NCBI GenBank assembly: GCA_019918135.1
Contig: WBZZ01003859.1
Location: forward strand, 40,001-104,000
Reading direction: 5' to 3'
From: Paulinella micropora
Lineage: Eukaryota > Cercozoa > Imbricatea > Euglyphida > Paulinellidae
DNA length: 64,000 bases
This document shows, in pieces, positions 50,588 to 63,345 of the stretch. The first letter of the stretch is position 1; every line of letters begins with the position of its first letter. The position numbers and the translations under genes are program-made. Below the pieces are notes generated by a model, which saw nothing but the letters and a program-made list of their open reading frames with translations, did not search any database and was not told where the DNA came from.

Positions 50588-51625
50588 CTACTGGATCGTA
50601 GACCCTACAATACCGGTATTCCGTTCATAGCCAAGGAACATCACTTTCCTCCCCCTTTCACCTTTTCCCCTACGTGCCTTGATCTTCATTACTGCGGCAC
50701 AACCCACAGGTCGCAAATGACGGAGATAAGGCTTAATTTTGTGTATTACCTCATAGGGAGATTTACCACGGAAGGGTCCTTGGGAAATGGGGAGGAGGTT
50801 ATTGATGTATTTCGCGTTCTTCTCCATTTCAGTCCAAAAGGTAGGAGGAAGCTCGGCATTGCTTAGGAGAGCTCTAGCCGGACCTCCATTGGTCTGGTGC
50901 GATCTCTCAACTTTAGCGACGGCTTGCTTCTCCGCCTTTGGGGCCTCTAGGAGAATAACTTGCGTTTCATCTAACCATTCCTTGAAAACACTGTATAGAC
51001 CATATTCTTGGTCACAAGTAACGCGTTTAACCTTTCTTCCGGTGTGCCGTTCGAAAAAGGCGACAGCCTTAAGGAAGCAAGAGAAAAACTCGTTTTTATG
51101 GTGAAGATAATAGTCTATTTCAAAATTAGAAGCAAGGCATTTGACGGTAAACTTATACTTCTTACCGTCCCACGATATCGTATTCCACCAACCCTGAGTA
51201 TCCATGGGGATGTGAATCCCAGGGTGGCATTCAAGGATATGGTGGTTGCTTCTGAAGTGCGGTGATCGCTTAATTTTATTGCGCAAGCAATACTCACACT
51301 TCGTGATACGTTCTCTCCAAGCTACACCCACTATTTGAACCCCCACATAGTGAGCCATTCTTTCCATAGCTTTTATACCGCGATGTTTACACATGCGATG
51401 AAAAACTATGGCATGAATGCTCTCTTTATGGTGGGGTCGAACAACTGGGTGGAGTGCTCTCTCCATTCCACATTTGGCATCATGTTCATAACCATGACGA
51501 GCACCACAACATGCATCATCGATCATAACATTACAACATGACAGCCCCTGTCCCCTATTCTCACCCTTCTCATTTTCTTCGTCACATCTCCAACCACATA
51601 CACATGGTGACTCGCCACAATACAC
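50588..51625 (-). pseudogene. Copia integrase part, fossil
   Basis: An HHCC-type zinc region (H...H, then CEYCLRNK) precedes the DDE core (MDTQGWW, TCDQEYGLYS, KVERSHQTNG) and a C-terminal stretch typical of Copia integrases (YEVIHKIKPYLRHLRPVGC, MFLGYE). It corresponds to the centre of the Copia polyprotein. Confidence 0.85.
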
Positions 51626-52106
51626 ATCAGTATATATAGGTAGGGATGTCTTCTGAGAAGGGAGAGTAGAGGGAAGTCAGAATGTGATGGTAGAGGATGA
51701 TGAGGTATCATCCTCGACCTTCACGTTCTGCTTTCCCAACGGGACAGGGCCATACCATTCGTTAGGATTGAGCGGAGCCATGCCGGGGGGGTCAAATACA
51801 GATAGGTTATTAGGTAATGACCTCCCCCGCACAACGATCTGTTCCTCAACGATAGGGATAGGCTCTTAGGAAAACAAACTGATTGTTCTGATGCACAACA
51901 GCTAGTCCTTTCTTAACCCATGCAGAAGTAGAAACCAACCCGTACCTCAGATGTGGGTTGTATGTAGTATGCGAGTCTGACACACAAATCTCTTGCCATG
52001 TGAACCAGACATCCTCATCTCTACCTTACCTTTATACTCTGTTCGGATGCCTCTCTTTGCTATCCTAAACTTCTGAGGATCCAGCTTCATCCGGACAAAG
52101 GATTGT

Positions 52107-52385
52107 TTAAGGAGATTGTGATTCACTCGCACCACTGTCATTTACCCACATCATATCAGAAGGACTAGTCTCCTCTGACTCCCCATCTTCACTCTCCATC
52201 ATCATCACAGCACAATCAGATCTTTCTTCTTCAGATAGTAGAGGCTGTGCATGTGGTTGTGACGAGGTATGTGATGATGAGGACGCTTGAGACAAACCAG
52301 ATATGCTTGAGTCGGTTGTGGCTTTGTTATCATCAAAGTTAGGCATGTTCTTCATCCATTCAGAGATGAACGGGAATGAAGCCAC
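52107..52385 (-). pseudogene. Copia protease region, fossil
   Basis: A Ser-rich stretch leads to MMWVNDSGAS, the aspartic protease active-site motif of Copia elements. It lies between gag and integrase as expected. Confidence 0.65.
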
Positions 52386-53468
52386 AATACCTCGAGCAAA
52401 TTGGTTTTATGCTTAGTGGCGTACATAATGATGCAATCCTCCAAAGCAGTGAAGAGGTCACAGTAGAGTTCGTCGACCTCTCCATCTGCTTTGGTGATAA
52501 GTGACCGTCAGACTTGTAACCCCTCAGCCCCTTTTGCAAGGGCTTTGACAAATCGCTTGATCTCACTTACCTCAGGTATCTGATCGTCACTTGTCACCAC
52601 CCTTACCCTACCCGTGTCTTGCCAATTCCAAGGTAAATCCTTCCATTCTTCCTCTTCCTCATCCGTCATCCTTCTTGCTAAGTCTGTAACAGACGACGAT
52701 GGCGCCGACGTTGCAGACAAAGTGGGGGGATGAGCGGCTGATGACGAGGAAGAAGAGGAGGAAGCAGGCATGGTAGTGGTAGATGCTGTTAGGGATGGAG
52801 TGGGCCTTGCAACTTTCTGTTCTGTGAGTGGTTTGACCCAATCAACAGTCGGACATTCATTAGGGGAGAGTAAGAACGAATTAGTGGGGGGTAGGAATCC
52901 CGACCTTAACTTGCTCCTATACACTTCCAAAATAGTTGCCCTACTGTTTTCTTGCGTCATGTGTCTAGCACAAAAGTCAAACCCTTGTCCCAACCGGGTG
53001 GCCAGCTTAACCCTTTCCCCATCCCCCCGCCGTGCAGCGGAAAGTTTCCATTCACACCGCTTTCCAGTACTCTCGGCAATGGCCTCGCATTGCTTGGAAC
53101 TAGCTATGTGGCAGGTGTTGGGGATCAAGGGCTGAGCATGTAGGTTAAGTATTGGTCCGTCTACTTCCTTAATGACTAACGGGTGGGTACTAAGAGAACT
53201 TTTTTGTGACCTGCTTTGAAACGTAGCAACCCCCAACATCCCCAAGGGGATAGATTGCCCCTTGGGGGGTGGGGTCTGCTTACCATTTCCAAGGAGGTCT
53301 TAAAATCGCTCTCATGTAACCAGGGAATTCTGATGGAGTTTTTAGAAGCGTTAGACATGAATGTGGAAGTGGCAGTATCTCCCTCTCTCACAGACCTTCC
53401 TTGTCGTGGTGCTTGCTCTCTTCCTCCAACTAGCCCTCCAGCTCCTCCAGTTGCGCTAGGTGGCAGGT

Positions 53469-54704
53469 TCATAGGTGCAAAAAGAGGCGAAAGTGGGGGG
53501 GAGGTGATGTGTGTCTTTCTCTCCTCTCCCTCTCTTCTCCTTCTTTCTCCATCATGTTTATCGCGTACATATGGTTTATGTATCTCACCTGATCTACCTC
53601 TCCCCCCTCATCGGCTGCGTCTTCGTCCTTGGCAACAAGAATCCTTTCAGCCGAAACAGGGGGATCAGAGTCATCCTCCTCATCGTCCTCTGAGTTGGAC
53701 TTTGAAGGAGATGAGTCTGATCCTCCTGCGTTCAGACTGATAGCTTTCTTCTTGCCCTTGACGAAGTCAGATGCTTTCAGCTTGCGTCTCTCCTTTGTCT
53801 TCTTTCCTGTGTTTTTCTCTCTGTCTGTGCTTGCCTCACGTTGCTCAACCTTAGCACTCCTAACGCTCTTGCTGCTCTTCCTTCTCTCTGTCCCTCGAGC
53901 TAATGCAACCGTTCGGGCTGCTTGCAACCTTAAAGGACAGTCGTTGGGACCATGTCCGTCCCTTGGACAGTCCTTTAATTGGCAACGCACAAGACAGAAT
54001 TTCATAACATGATCATTGTTACAGTTGTAACATCTAACCTTGTCATACTTTGCTTGCCTGTCTCCTGCCCCAATGAGGTTAACTGTGATGGGATCAGCAC
54101 GTGAACTGCCAGTCCCATACAGCTTCTGTGTCTTGGTCACAGACACACTCCCTTGGGCGATTTGTTGCACTACTTGCAAGAAATCATCCCAACCTGGCCT
54201 CTGTTGGGGCAACAAAGACAACCATACATTCTCATAATAGCGAGCAAAGGGAGGCAGATGTTTGAGTTTGTTTATGATCATGTCTGCCTTCATAGGGACG
54301 GGGATGGCAGCTCCCATCCGTTTCTCTTGCTTCTCAACGATTTTAAGGTATCCTGCTAACCATGTGCTCACCTCTTTCACCTTCTTGGGGTAAGAGTGGT
54401 AGATGGTTTGCTGATCCTCTTGGAACTTGACTAATTCAAGCCCACCGTAATGTTTTTGCAGAGCAAGGAAACATGCTACTCCATCCGTTCCTCCCTGTTG
54501 CATCACAGTCATAACCTTACGGTCATGGGCGCATGACTGCAAAAGGTAAGCAAATAGGATTCTTTTGAGGGACTCTCTATTTTGCTTGTCAACTACTCTA
54601 TAATGCCTAGCAGCTCGCTGAGAACTAAACAAGGCAGTCGGTTTACTTCCAAATGTCATTATTGGTACTTTGCTTTTCAGCTCGGTAGGAATGATGACAT
54701 TCAC
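53469..54704 (-). pseudogene. Copia gag part, fossil
   Basis: A UBN2-like gag region (FLALQKHYGG, STWLAGYLKIVEKQEKRMG) is followed by a zinc knuckle (CYNCNNDHVMKFC) and a Lys/Glu-rich C-terminal part. This is the usual Copia gag layout. Confidence 0.75.
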
Positions 54705-54761
54705 GGGATCATCCGACTTATCTGGTTTAGTTCAGCTTTCACTGACGTTCTTGTTTCCTCC

Positions 54762-57700
54762 TTAGCTCCCTCTTTGTCGTGCTTGTTCTTCTGCGATCTT
54801 TGCTTCATGTATACTCAGATTTGCCCGTCGTAGCGCCGGGGAAGGCTCAGCACCTGGTATTTTACAAATAACCGCGGTGAAGTCTTCCGGCTTGACACCT
54901 CCCGCTTGAGGGGGGTCAAAAATCATTTTGTTCGCCTTCAATCTCTCTTTCAAAACCTCTTTCTCCTTCTCCGTACCTGCTCCTGCCAATTTCTCTTCTA
55001 TCACCGCCTTAAACTCCTCCTCTGACATTTTCTTGTGATGCTTGAGGGGTGCTCTGTCCTCCTCCAAGCCCAACTCTTCTTCTGATATATCGTCCATTCC
55101 CGTTTTTTCATATGTGGCAGTGTCTGGTTCGTCGTCCTCCGCCAGACCTACCAACATATCTATTAATCTCGCATATTGCCACGGAGCTTTTTGGATGTAG
55201 AAACCATCGAAGCATGTGAATGCTTGAGGAATCAATTTCAACTTGTCCTGGTTTTTGAGCTTCCGCTTGTATGCACTGCTCTGCTCACGAGTCCCGAGAC
55301 GACAAGCCACCACTAAGTGTTGCTTCCGTGAGGGCACCGGTATCGGATGATCAATAAGCCGGTATCTCCTGCGCCCATATCGCCTTCTCATTGTACGGGA
55401 GTATAACCGTATATGGTTTATTGTTTTCAAAAAGAGTGCGCAGGCACTTTTTCACTTCTGTCAGTGAGCGCGGCCACGTAGGCTCGTCACCCCAGACTTC
55501 AGTAATAAAGCTTTTAATATCTTCTGCCGGGATATCAGGGAGTCGTCCCCTTCTCCTCGGTATAAACTCCTGTCTGTCCTTCTCTTCCACCTTTTCGTGA
55601 AAGCAATACCCGTTGGTAATATATACATCGGCCTCTGCTCCTTCTCCAAATCTCGCCAGCGATGGGCACCTTTTTCCCATGCATATAATCTCCTCTTTCC
55701 TCTTTTCAATGAGATCGTCTATCGACTTTTATCCCATTGTGTAGGGACTGTAGCCGTATAGACCTCCGCCGCTCTCTTGTTTGACAGGGTTGAACCATCT
55801 TTAGACACCGCGTCCGTTGGCATATATGCCTCATATGCGTGTGTGTAATGGCCACCTGTTTCCCTTCCGATGCTACCCCTAGGTGTAGGGCCTCGTATGA
55901 GTCAATAGCATGGACAGAGTCGACAGTATATTCTTCTCCTGGCTCTACGCCGTATATGACTCTTTTGGCGGCGCAATCAATCACTACGTTCATTGTCGCC
56001 AGTTGGTAGTACGACAAAAGAACAGATCCGTGGTATTCGGGGACAACGTACAAGTCCACTCGATATACTCGTCCGGATTTCAATTTCAAATTTAAAGTGA
56101 TGATGCCCGTTATATCCGTCCGACTACTAACTCCTTTCAAGGTGCAGATGATTTTTTCATATTAGTTTCTAACCACGCATGGTGTTTCGTAGTAAATTTC
56201 CGGCCAACAATATCAATATTCGCCATAGTATCATTACCAACGTTTATAAAGGTATTAAATGTTTCACAAAAAAGGTTTGTATAGCATAAAGCGTCTGGCC
56301 GGTGACTTTTTAAGGCCAATACAAGGAGCTTGTGCCCCCTTTTCTCGAGGTTCGCCTCCTCCTCCCTTTCCGCCGTTTTCGTAATGTATGTTTGGGTATT
56401 GTTCACAGGCGAAGGATGATTGTCCTTGCTCTGTTTGAGACCGTGAGGAGAGGTTGATGTCCTACATCCTCCTTGTCTATTGTCTGTCTCGGCAAGTTGA
56501 TAAGATTGATTGCCGGTTCTATTCTTACTTTCTTCGGCTGTGGCTGCGATGGGCCCGCCTGCTTTCTCTTTGCCAGCGCTTTACTCGCCTGCCTATTAGC
56601 AGCATGCACTGTTTGTTGTCGTGATGGGTGTACTGGTATTGTACTACCTTTGAGTTGGTCTGTGGCCTGCTGTGCGCTCTTAGACTCACTGGTGCCCTTG
56701 GTTGGTACCTGCACAGGGGTGTATTGTGCAATGTTTGTTGTTGGTTTTTCTTCCTCCTTCTCTAGTCATTGGACTACCTCAAATCTGTTACCTGAGTCGG
56801 CATCAGTGTCGGTAGTGGTTGCGCCTGATGTCGCATAGGCCTGTGGTGCTGAGGAACTCGAGCTTGAGCTCGAGCCGTCTGCCCAGCCCCCATCTCTGTG
56901 GTACGGGCGCTCTGCGCTGCCGTATCCACCTCGGCCAACCCATCTTCCTCCTCCTCTACCTTGAAATACACCTCTTCCTCCTCCTCTTCTCACAAATCCT
57001 CTCTCCCCCCCGCGAGTGTATGTGCCTCGTGCGAAAGGGGCTCCTCCTCCTCGATTGATTCCTCTCCCTCCTCCTCTTCCTCGTGTTCCACCTCTTCCTT
57101 TACTTGCGGCTTCTATGGCTGCCGTCTTCGGATCATCTCTAAAGAAAAGAGAATTGATCGCGTCAGCTAGTTAGTGGTCATGGTCCGCGACATCCTGTAA
57201 TTTCCACCCCTGATCATTGCGCAGTCGGCGCAGAACGGCGACGGTGTTGATTTCGTCCGACCGTACGTTCTTGAGGAGTGTGTTTCGGATGCGGGTGTCC
57301 TCGACATCGTGGTTGTACGGGCATTTTTTATTTGTGTGTTTGAAGCATTGTGCCCGTGCCCACCAACGAATACAAGGTGTGTTAGCTTCACGACTGTTCT
57401 CTCTTGGCCGCTTTCCTAGAGATCGTTGCGTATGTGCGGCTTGCGGTTGAGCAGAAGCCGATGCAGAACCCATCAAGGATGCTGTCTGGCTGTCGAGCCT
57501 CTGACAAGCAGTCATTACTTCGGTCCACAACATTTTTGGGCTCACGGCCTTAGTCGTGGCCTCAAAGACGCTCATCTCCAAAAAGTTCAAGTGCTTTACC
57601 TTGTCGAAGGTTTTGTAGTCTTGCATGAGCAGTGTGAGCTTATTTTTGTTGTAGACGTGCAAAGCACTGAGGAAATATAGGAGTATGGCTTTGTGGTTAT

Positions 57701-59260
57701 AAAAGAGAGTGCACTGGGTGCCCACATTTGTTAATGCAAGCTGAGTGACAGACTGCAACTGCTCCGATACTAAGACGAAAATTTCAAACCCAATCAATGT
57801 GCCCGTGCACAAGTGTTGGTATCCACTTGCCTTAAAGTATCGAATGAGGGTAGCAATGGCCAGAGTACAACTCATCTCTGCATGTCCACCTTTCCTTGCT
57901 AGCTCCTCCTCTCCTCTGTATTTCTCGTAAGTTATACGATCAAAACCAGCTCCAAGGAGGGATCGATCACAGAGATGTTCTAGGACTTCATACTCCTGCT
58001 CCACCTCACACTGGTTTTGCTGGAAGCATCTGTCCATCTCATTGAACTTAGTCATGAGGGTCTTCTCTGTGTCAGCCTCATTGGCAGTCATAGCATAGAG
58101 CTTAAGGCCCCCTCCCCCAATTTTGATTTTAGCTAGGGCTGCCTGCAGCGCCTGCTTTTTCTTCTGGGAGTCAGTCAAATTAATTACTGTCCCTCCCCCT
58201 TCCTCCTGTGGGTCCTCCTCCTGCTTTCTTGGGAGCTGGGTTAGATGTGGTAGGTGGAGCCGTTGGCTGTGGAGCCACCCGTGCTACTGCCATTGCCACA
58301 GCTATCTTCTCCTTCTGCTCCTTCTCCTCTTTCTGCCTCGTCTCTTCTTGTTTCACCTGTCGTGCTAGATGAGTCACGAACTGTGCAAGCCCTGTGGCAC
58401 TAGAGAGGAAGTGTGCCTTTTCTCTCATGGAAGACTGATCAGCTCTGTTATTATTTGGGATTGCTGTGAGAGGGCCTTTAATGAGAGTGTGATTCTTCGT
58501 GTGGGCCCATTGCTTCCATGTTGGTTTTTGCTCCTTCCCCTCAAAGAGGCCCTTATGGAGTTATGTGAGGCGTTCAAGCACCTGACAAGACTGGTCAACC
58601 TCCTCGTAAACGGGATGTTGCCTTGTGTTGTCTTTCAGGGCTTTGTACATCTCGTTGTAAGCCCGTGTGAAGGCAGTTACAAAAGCCTCAAGGGCAAACT
58701 CAGTGCCACTTTGGTTTCTACCTTCGACCTTTCTTTCTAGATTCTTGATATCAGTGGGGACACCACAGACAGAGCCATGCTGCAGTTGTGTGTTTATTTT
58801 TCCACTGTATGTTTGTGCGTTCATGAAATTCCGCAACGAGCACAGCAGCGTAGAGTGTTGCAGATATGTCGTATATGTTGCACAGTGTAAGAGTGTCGCC
58901 ATATTTGATATCCTGCAATGGCACTCTTTCTTGCTCAAACCTCACTTTGTTGAAGAGAGGCTTCGCAAGGCAGGGAATTTCGATCAGGAGGTTGCTTTGA
59001 CCTTGTCCTGGTCTATTCCTTTTCTCGTAAGGAATGTAGATGTGTGTTTTATAATAGGTTGGGTAGTTAAGGAAGAAGGACTCTTCATCATCATATGTAG
59101 CCAACTGTTCCCATGTATGTGGGACATTCTGGCTAACATCCTCCAACTCCTCTCTCTCTCTCTCTCTGCCTCTGTCAGTGGAGAGCCTCCAGTCTGACCT
59201 GCACTCGCTTCTTGTGCATCACCCCCCCCCCCCTGACCGGATATAATGCAAGCTAACATG
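54762..59260 (-). mobile_element. Second retroelement remnant (gag/protease-like), fossil
   Basis: Minus-strand segments include a gag-like region with a CCCH zinc finger (CIRWWARAQC...CPYNH, 57171-58178), an RGG-type Gly/Arg stretch (56766-56993), and a retropepsin-like segment (VDLYVVPEYHGSVLLSYY, VVIDCAAKRVIYG, 55706-56140). Further unassigned segments reach 59260. The protease suggests a Ty3/Gypsy or BEL-like origin, while the CCCH finger recalls DIRS/Ngaro gag, so the family is uncertain. It is much decayed, with many breaks. No reverse transcriptase was seen; the Copia element abuts its left end. Confidence 0.5.
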
Positions 59261-59577
59261 CAAGCTAAGTCTAAAGGTTTTGAAAATTGATGGGAGTAGC
59301 ATGAAAATGAAAGATTTTAATGTATTTTAACTATTTTAAACAAAAAGTTTTTTTTAATTTGAATTTCTAGCCGTTACAACTGTTTTTCGACCGTTAGCTA
59401 TATTTTGGCTAAATTGTGGTTTTGGTTTGCCTGAGCTTGGTTTTTCTTAGTTTTTATGTTGTTTTACATCAAAATCAACGTAATTATGTTTAATTGATTA
59501 AATTCTAATGATATTACTTCAAATTCAAATTCAAATTCAAATGTGACTAGAAATTTTCAAGTTTGTTACTGGTGGCA
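59261..59577. other. AT-rich spacer
   Basis: This is T- and A-rich DNA with a short (AAATTC)n run near 59520-59541 that recurs at about 60039-60057, on the far side of the tandem repeat. No gene is supported. Confidence 0.6.
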
Positions 59578-60010
59578 GCCATTCACTTATAGTCGTTATA
59601 CATACTCACCGACTACTTGAACTATGCAAGGAACTATATTAATAAGAGTTTGTTTAGCATATTTACAATGTTTTTGAAGCATCAAACCGGTGCGGAAGCT
59701 TAGACTTCAAGTCGAGTGACTGTGTTTTACACTAGTCACTGTGACACTCAGCATTATGACATACTTGCCACTCACTTGTAATCGTTATACATACTCACTG
59801 CCTACTTGAAGTATGCATGAAATTATATTAATACAAGTTTGTTCAGCATATTTACAATGTTTTTGAAGCATAAAACCGGTGCGGAAGCTTAGACTTCAGA
59901 GTGAGTGTGACAGTGTTTTACACTAGCCACTGTGACACTCAGCATACTTGCCACTCACTCGTAATCGTTATACATACCACTGCCTACTTGAAGTATACAT
60001 GAAATATATT
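59578..60010. repeat. Tandem repeat of about 185-190 bp, 2.3 copies
   Basis: Units start at about 59578, 59768 and 59951 (CCA(C/T)TCACT(T/C)(A/G)TA(A/G)TCGTTATACA), each containing AACCGGTGCGGAAGCTTAGA and TGTTTTACACTAG(T/C)CACTG. The third copy is partial. It lies just downstream of the DDE-type transposase and may be the subterminal region of that transposon. Confidence 0.85.
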
Positions 60011-60096
60011 AATAAAACTATATATTCAAATAATGTTAATAAAATTCAAATTCAAATTAGACTTGAAATGTTTTAAGTTAAAATCAGTTTATTACT

Positions 60097-61312
60097 TTAT
60101 TTGTACACTCGTCTACGTTCTTGTCGAGGCCTGCCTCGGCGCGCTGGCGCTTGTTGAGGAAATGCTCTAGGAGCTTCTGGAGGTAGGCCTAGCTCTGGAG
60201 GCCACCAGTCAAACGATCTACTTCCTCTGGTATGAAGCAGTAGCTGTTGTGGGGTAAGAAGTTTTCGATCAACCTGGAATCGGAAATCAAATGATGGTTG
60301 ATCTCGAAAGGTTTTGATTTTCACAAGACCTGGGGTAGTTGTGGTTTCAAAGTGGTTATATTTCTTCAGATCATGAATACCTTTCACTTTATGACGGTAT
60401 TTCTCATCTTGACAAATTGGAGTTTGGAAATACGATGCCTTGGAGTTGCTGAGTTTTGATTCAATCAATCTCCCCAAGTCTTTGGCAGTTTCCCAAATCC
60501 AGTCGTCATGAAATGCAGAATATGCAACCGTTTGAGCGATTTTTTCCGCATGGGAATCGCAAAGGCTTTTTCCGTGATTAGATGCCCAGAAATTCCAAGC
60601 AAAGTATTCCAGCCCAGGATGCTTAGTCCTAACAAGACTAGCCTCTGCCAGCGAATATCTTTGTTTGTAATGTTTCCGGCCACCATCGGACCATTTTATT
60701 ACTTTAGTATACCCACGTGGCTTAATTACACGTTCCATAATATAATGCAACCATTGCCGGTAAAAGAAGTAGTCATTCTTTCCTTCTTCATCTTTATGAG
60801 GTAGTGTGTCAACGTATTCTTTTTTTATACCACCAAGTCCGTCACCAGACGAAAGAACAGCTATGTGATCGTTTATATCTTCTGTTTTCCCACCCCCCAA
60901 CACTCATGCGTGAAAAATCAGCAACCATGACAACCGTTTGAGTGTCGTTTTTAACTATCTCTAAGTCATCGTCAAAAAATTTCGCGTTTTCTTTTGCCTT
61001 AAAATGATGATCCGAATTTTGAATTATCTTTTCGACTTTTTCTTTTTCTTTCCTCTCTTCAGCACTCAGCTCTCTCACTCCATCGAGTTGTTGAAGTTCC
61101 GCTAATCTAGCAGTTTGGTTTTTATAGTCTCTGCATTGAAAGCAGTGTGCCCAAACCTTGGTTGCCCTGTCTACTATCCAATGTTGATTATGTAAACGAG
61201 TCCACTCGGGACGAAGGGGTGGGTGAATCAATTGTGCAACCTTGGAATGAGGGCGGAGTAAGAATTGTCCAATTTGGCGCGCCCAAAAAGCACGGAGATC
61301 GGCGATAGTCAT
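60097..61312 (-). pseudogene. DDE-type transposase-like gene
   Basis: The minus-strand gene runs from 61312 to the stop at 60097. The first acidic motif is TVVMVADFSRM (near 60935), followed by IKWSDGGRKHYKQRYS (near 60690) and FAWNFWASNHGKSLCDSHAE (near 60575). This D...SDG.xxxYK...W.F....HGK..CD signature is, from memory, that of an uncharacterised transposase-like family common in invertebrates and protists with an RNase H-like fold. Just after the first motif, in a G run at about 60890-60900, the frame shifts by one base (MSVGGW versus GGGKTEDINDHIAVL), so the copy is either inactive or a read error. The zinc-finger-like ORF upstream (61487-61948) may be its N-terminal exon. Confidence 0.6.
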
Positions 61313-61486
61313 TCTGGCCCGCAGCTGACTTGGGTTGCGGCAGGCCGGTACCCTCTTATTATCAAATGTAAAAAATAAACTAGAGTCCGAACGAAGAGTT
61401 GAAGCTGCAACGTCATGCCATGTTTGTTAACAAATTAAGGGAAAAAAATTAAACATGGCATGAAATTGTAGCTAAAAATTGTTGGG

Positions 61487-61948
61487 TCAGTCAGCCACGT
61501 ACAAGGCTTTCTCTTGACCCGGGGGGGGGGGGGGGTGGCAGCACTGAAGACTGCATGACAAGGACTCAGCCGCTAACCTCTGCACCAAAGACCCCCATCG
61601 CAGTTGAAACTCGAACAACGCTGCCTTCGTTTGCTCTTCCTGCTCCAAAATCGCTAAATTTTTCTGCAGCCGCTTGGGTTGTTGCTCGATGTTGGGACTC
61701 ACGTGAAAAATGACAGGGGGACGGGAGCTGGATCTGGAGAGCTTGACGCTTGCACCGCGATTGCACACATGTTGATAGCTGGCCTTCCTGACGTGGTAGG
61801 TAGGGGGATTGCAGTTGTTGCATTTGTAGACATCCGCATCCCCTGCCTCGAAGGCAATCTCCAACTGCGCCTGCGACCTCTTCAGCTTGCGCTTCTGCTG
61901 ATGATCGTAGCCCTCCCCACTCCTGATGGCGTGAGCAATAGCCTGCAA
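61487..61948 (-). CDS. Zinc-finger-like ORF, possibly the first exon of the transposase
   Basis: This 153-codon minus-strand frame has a Cys/His pattern CNNCNPPTYHVRKASYQHVC and a basic N-terminal helix (YDHQQKRKLKRSQAQLEIAF). The frame begins next to a (TAA)n microsatellite, so the true start may lie elsewhere or be lost. Its position and strand suit a DNA-binding N-terminal part of the adjacent DDE gene, joined by an intron in 61313-61486, but splice sites were not established. A poly-G tract near its end weakens the last residues. Confidence 0.4.
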   Translation of the reverse strand: MQAIAHAIRSGEGYDHQQKRKLKRSQAQLEIAFEAGDADVYKCNNCNPPTYHVRKASYQHVCNRGASVKLSRSSSRPPVIFHVSPNIEQQPKRLQKNLAILEQEEQTKAALFEFQLRWGSLVQRLAAESLSCSLQCCHPPPPPGQEKALYVAD

Positions 61949-61954
61949 GAAAAC

Positions 61955-61955
<1 letters not shown>

Positions 61956-62050
<95 letters not shown>
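61956..62050. repeat. (TAA)n microsatellite
   Basis: This is a pure (AAT)n run between the zinc-finger ORF and SINE A copy 9. Confidence 0.95.
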
Positions 62051-62051
<1 letters not shown>

Positions 62052-62282
62052 GTGCTTCTCTGTCAATGGCTGATGCAAATCTGCACATGCGCCTCCATCG
62101 TCTCACCCGTGAGGGGAGTACGAAGAATTGACGATAGGCTCTAATGACACCCCCGCACGGGCAGTTCCAACACTTCCAGACGGACCGGTATGTTCAATGA
62201 GGATACTGGTGGCACCGACGGGAATCGAACTGGCGACAGGGCCCAGATGGTAGAACTTGACCACTGGGCTATCACGGTGTCC
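62051..62282 (-). mobile_element. tRNA-derived SINE (family A), copy 9, one body unit
   Basis: The head and tail are complete but only one CAGTATTTTCATTGAACATA-type unit is present (here CAGTATCCTCATTG), making it about 36 bp shorter than standard copies. Confidence 0.85.
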
Positions 62283-62360
<78 letters not shown>

Positions 62361-62495
62361 GTGCTTCTCTGTCAATGGCTGATGCATTTCTGCACATGCG
62401 CCTCCATCGTCTCACCCGTGAGGGGAGTACGAAGAATTGACGATAAGCTCTAATGACACCCCCGCAAGGGCAGTTCCAACACTTCCAGACGGGCC

Positions 62496-62497
<2 letters not shown>
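62361..62497 (-). mobile_element. tRNA-derived SINE (family A), copy 10, head-truncated
   Basis: Only the tail half is present. It breaks off at CGGCCCGTCTGG and passes directly into (TAA)n. Confidence 0.85.
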
Positions 62498-62527
<30 letters not shown>

Positions 62528-62751
62528 GTGCTTCTCTGTCAATGGCTCATGCATTTCTGCACATGCGCCTCCATCGTCTCACCCGTGAGGGGAGTACGAA
62601 GAATTGACGATAAGCTCTAATGACACCCCCGCAAGGGCAGTTCCAACACTTCCAGACGGGCCGGTATGTTCAATGAAAATACTGGTCCAGAAATAGACCG
62701 GTATGTTCAATGAAAATACTGGTGGCACCGACGGGAATCGAACTGGCGACA

Positions 62752-62752
<1 letters not shown>
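62528..62752 (-). mobile_element. tRNA-derived SINE (family A), copy 11, head-truncated
   Basis: The tail and two body units are present. It stops in the tRNA-like head just after the B box (CTGTCGCCAGTTCG on the minus strand) and is followed by (TAA)n at 62753-62844. Confidence 0.85.
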
Positions 62753-62844
<92 letters not shown>

Positions 62845-62846
<2 letters not shown>

Positions 62847-63018
62847 TATCTCCTGCCAATTGCTGAGCCAAAAGGCCATGTGCATCCAGTCCTCCATTCC
62901 ATAAGGAAAGTCTCCACACCAATTGGTGGAATAAAGGAAGTGACGGCATAGAACATTACTCTAGGAGCTTTATACCAATCAGCCCATTGAAAAGGACCAA
63001 TGGCCTATGTACTCCCTA
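62845..63018 (-). repeat. Retroposon-like repeat family C, copy 3
   Basis: This is nearly identical to 3841-4014 and in the same orientation (one base differs in CACCAATTGGTGG, and one A is added in CATTGAAAAGG). Confidence 0.8.
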
Positions 63019-63041
63019 ATAATAATAATAATAATAATAAT

Positions 63042-63310
63042 AGTGCTTCTCTGTCAATGGCTGATGCATTTCTGCACATGCGCCTCCATCGTCTCACCCG
63101 TGAGGGGAGTACGAAGAATTGACGATAAGCTCTAATGACACCCCCGCAAGGGCAGTTCCAACACTTCCAGACGGGCCGGTATGTTCAATGAAAATACTGG
63201 TCCAGAAATAGACCGGTATGTTCAATGAAAATACTGGTGGCACCGACGGGAATCGAACTGGCGACAGGGCCCAGATGGTAGAACTTGACCACTGGGCTAT
63301 CACGGTGTCC
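63042..63310 (-). mobile_element. tRNA-derived SINE (family A), copy 12
   Basis: This is a full-length copy with the GTCTATTTCTGG spacer. A (TAA)n/(AAC)n tract follows to 63345. Confidence 0.85.
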
Positions 63311-63345
63311 AATAATAATAATAATAATAATAACAATAATAACAA

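Larger units (their letters stand above)
46570..54704 (-). mobile_element. Copia (Ty1-type) LTR retrotransposon, fossil
   Basis: On the minus strand the order is gag (53469-54704), protease region, integrase, reverse transcriptase, RNase H, which is the Copia arrangement (integrase before reverse transcriptase). The AT-rich 46570-47810 stretch beyond RNase H probably holds the 3' untranslated region and LTR, including a run of CGCGATCAACCTC repeats near 47500-47670. A matching second LTR was not seen to the right of gag, where another retroelement-like segment follows directly. The element is broken in many places and looks old. Confidence 0.8.

Noticed and set aside
54705-55430. Second LTR of the Copia element
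   Set aside because: No sequence there matches the 46.6-47.8 kb region; retroelement-like coding DNA continues instead.
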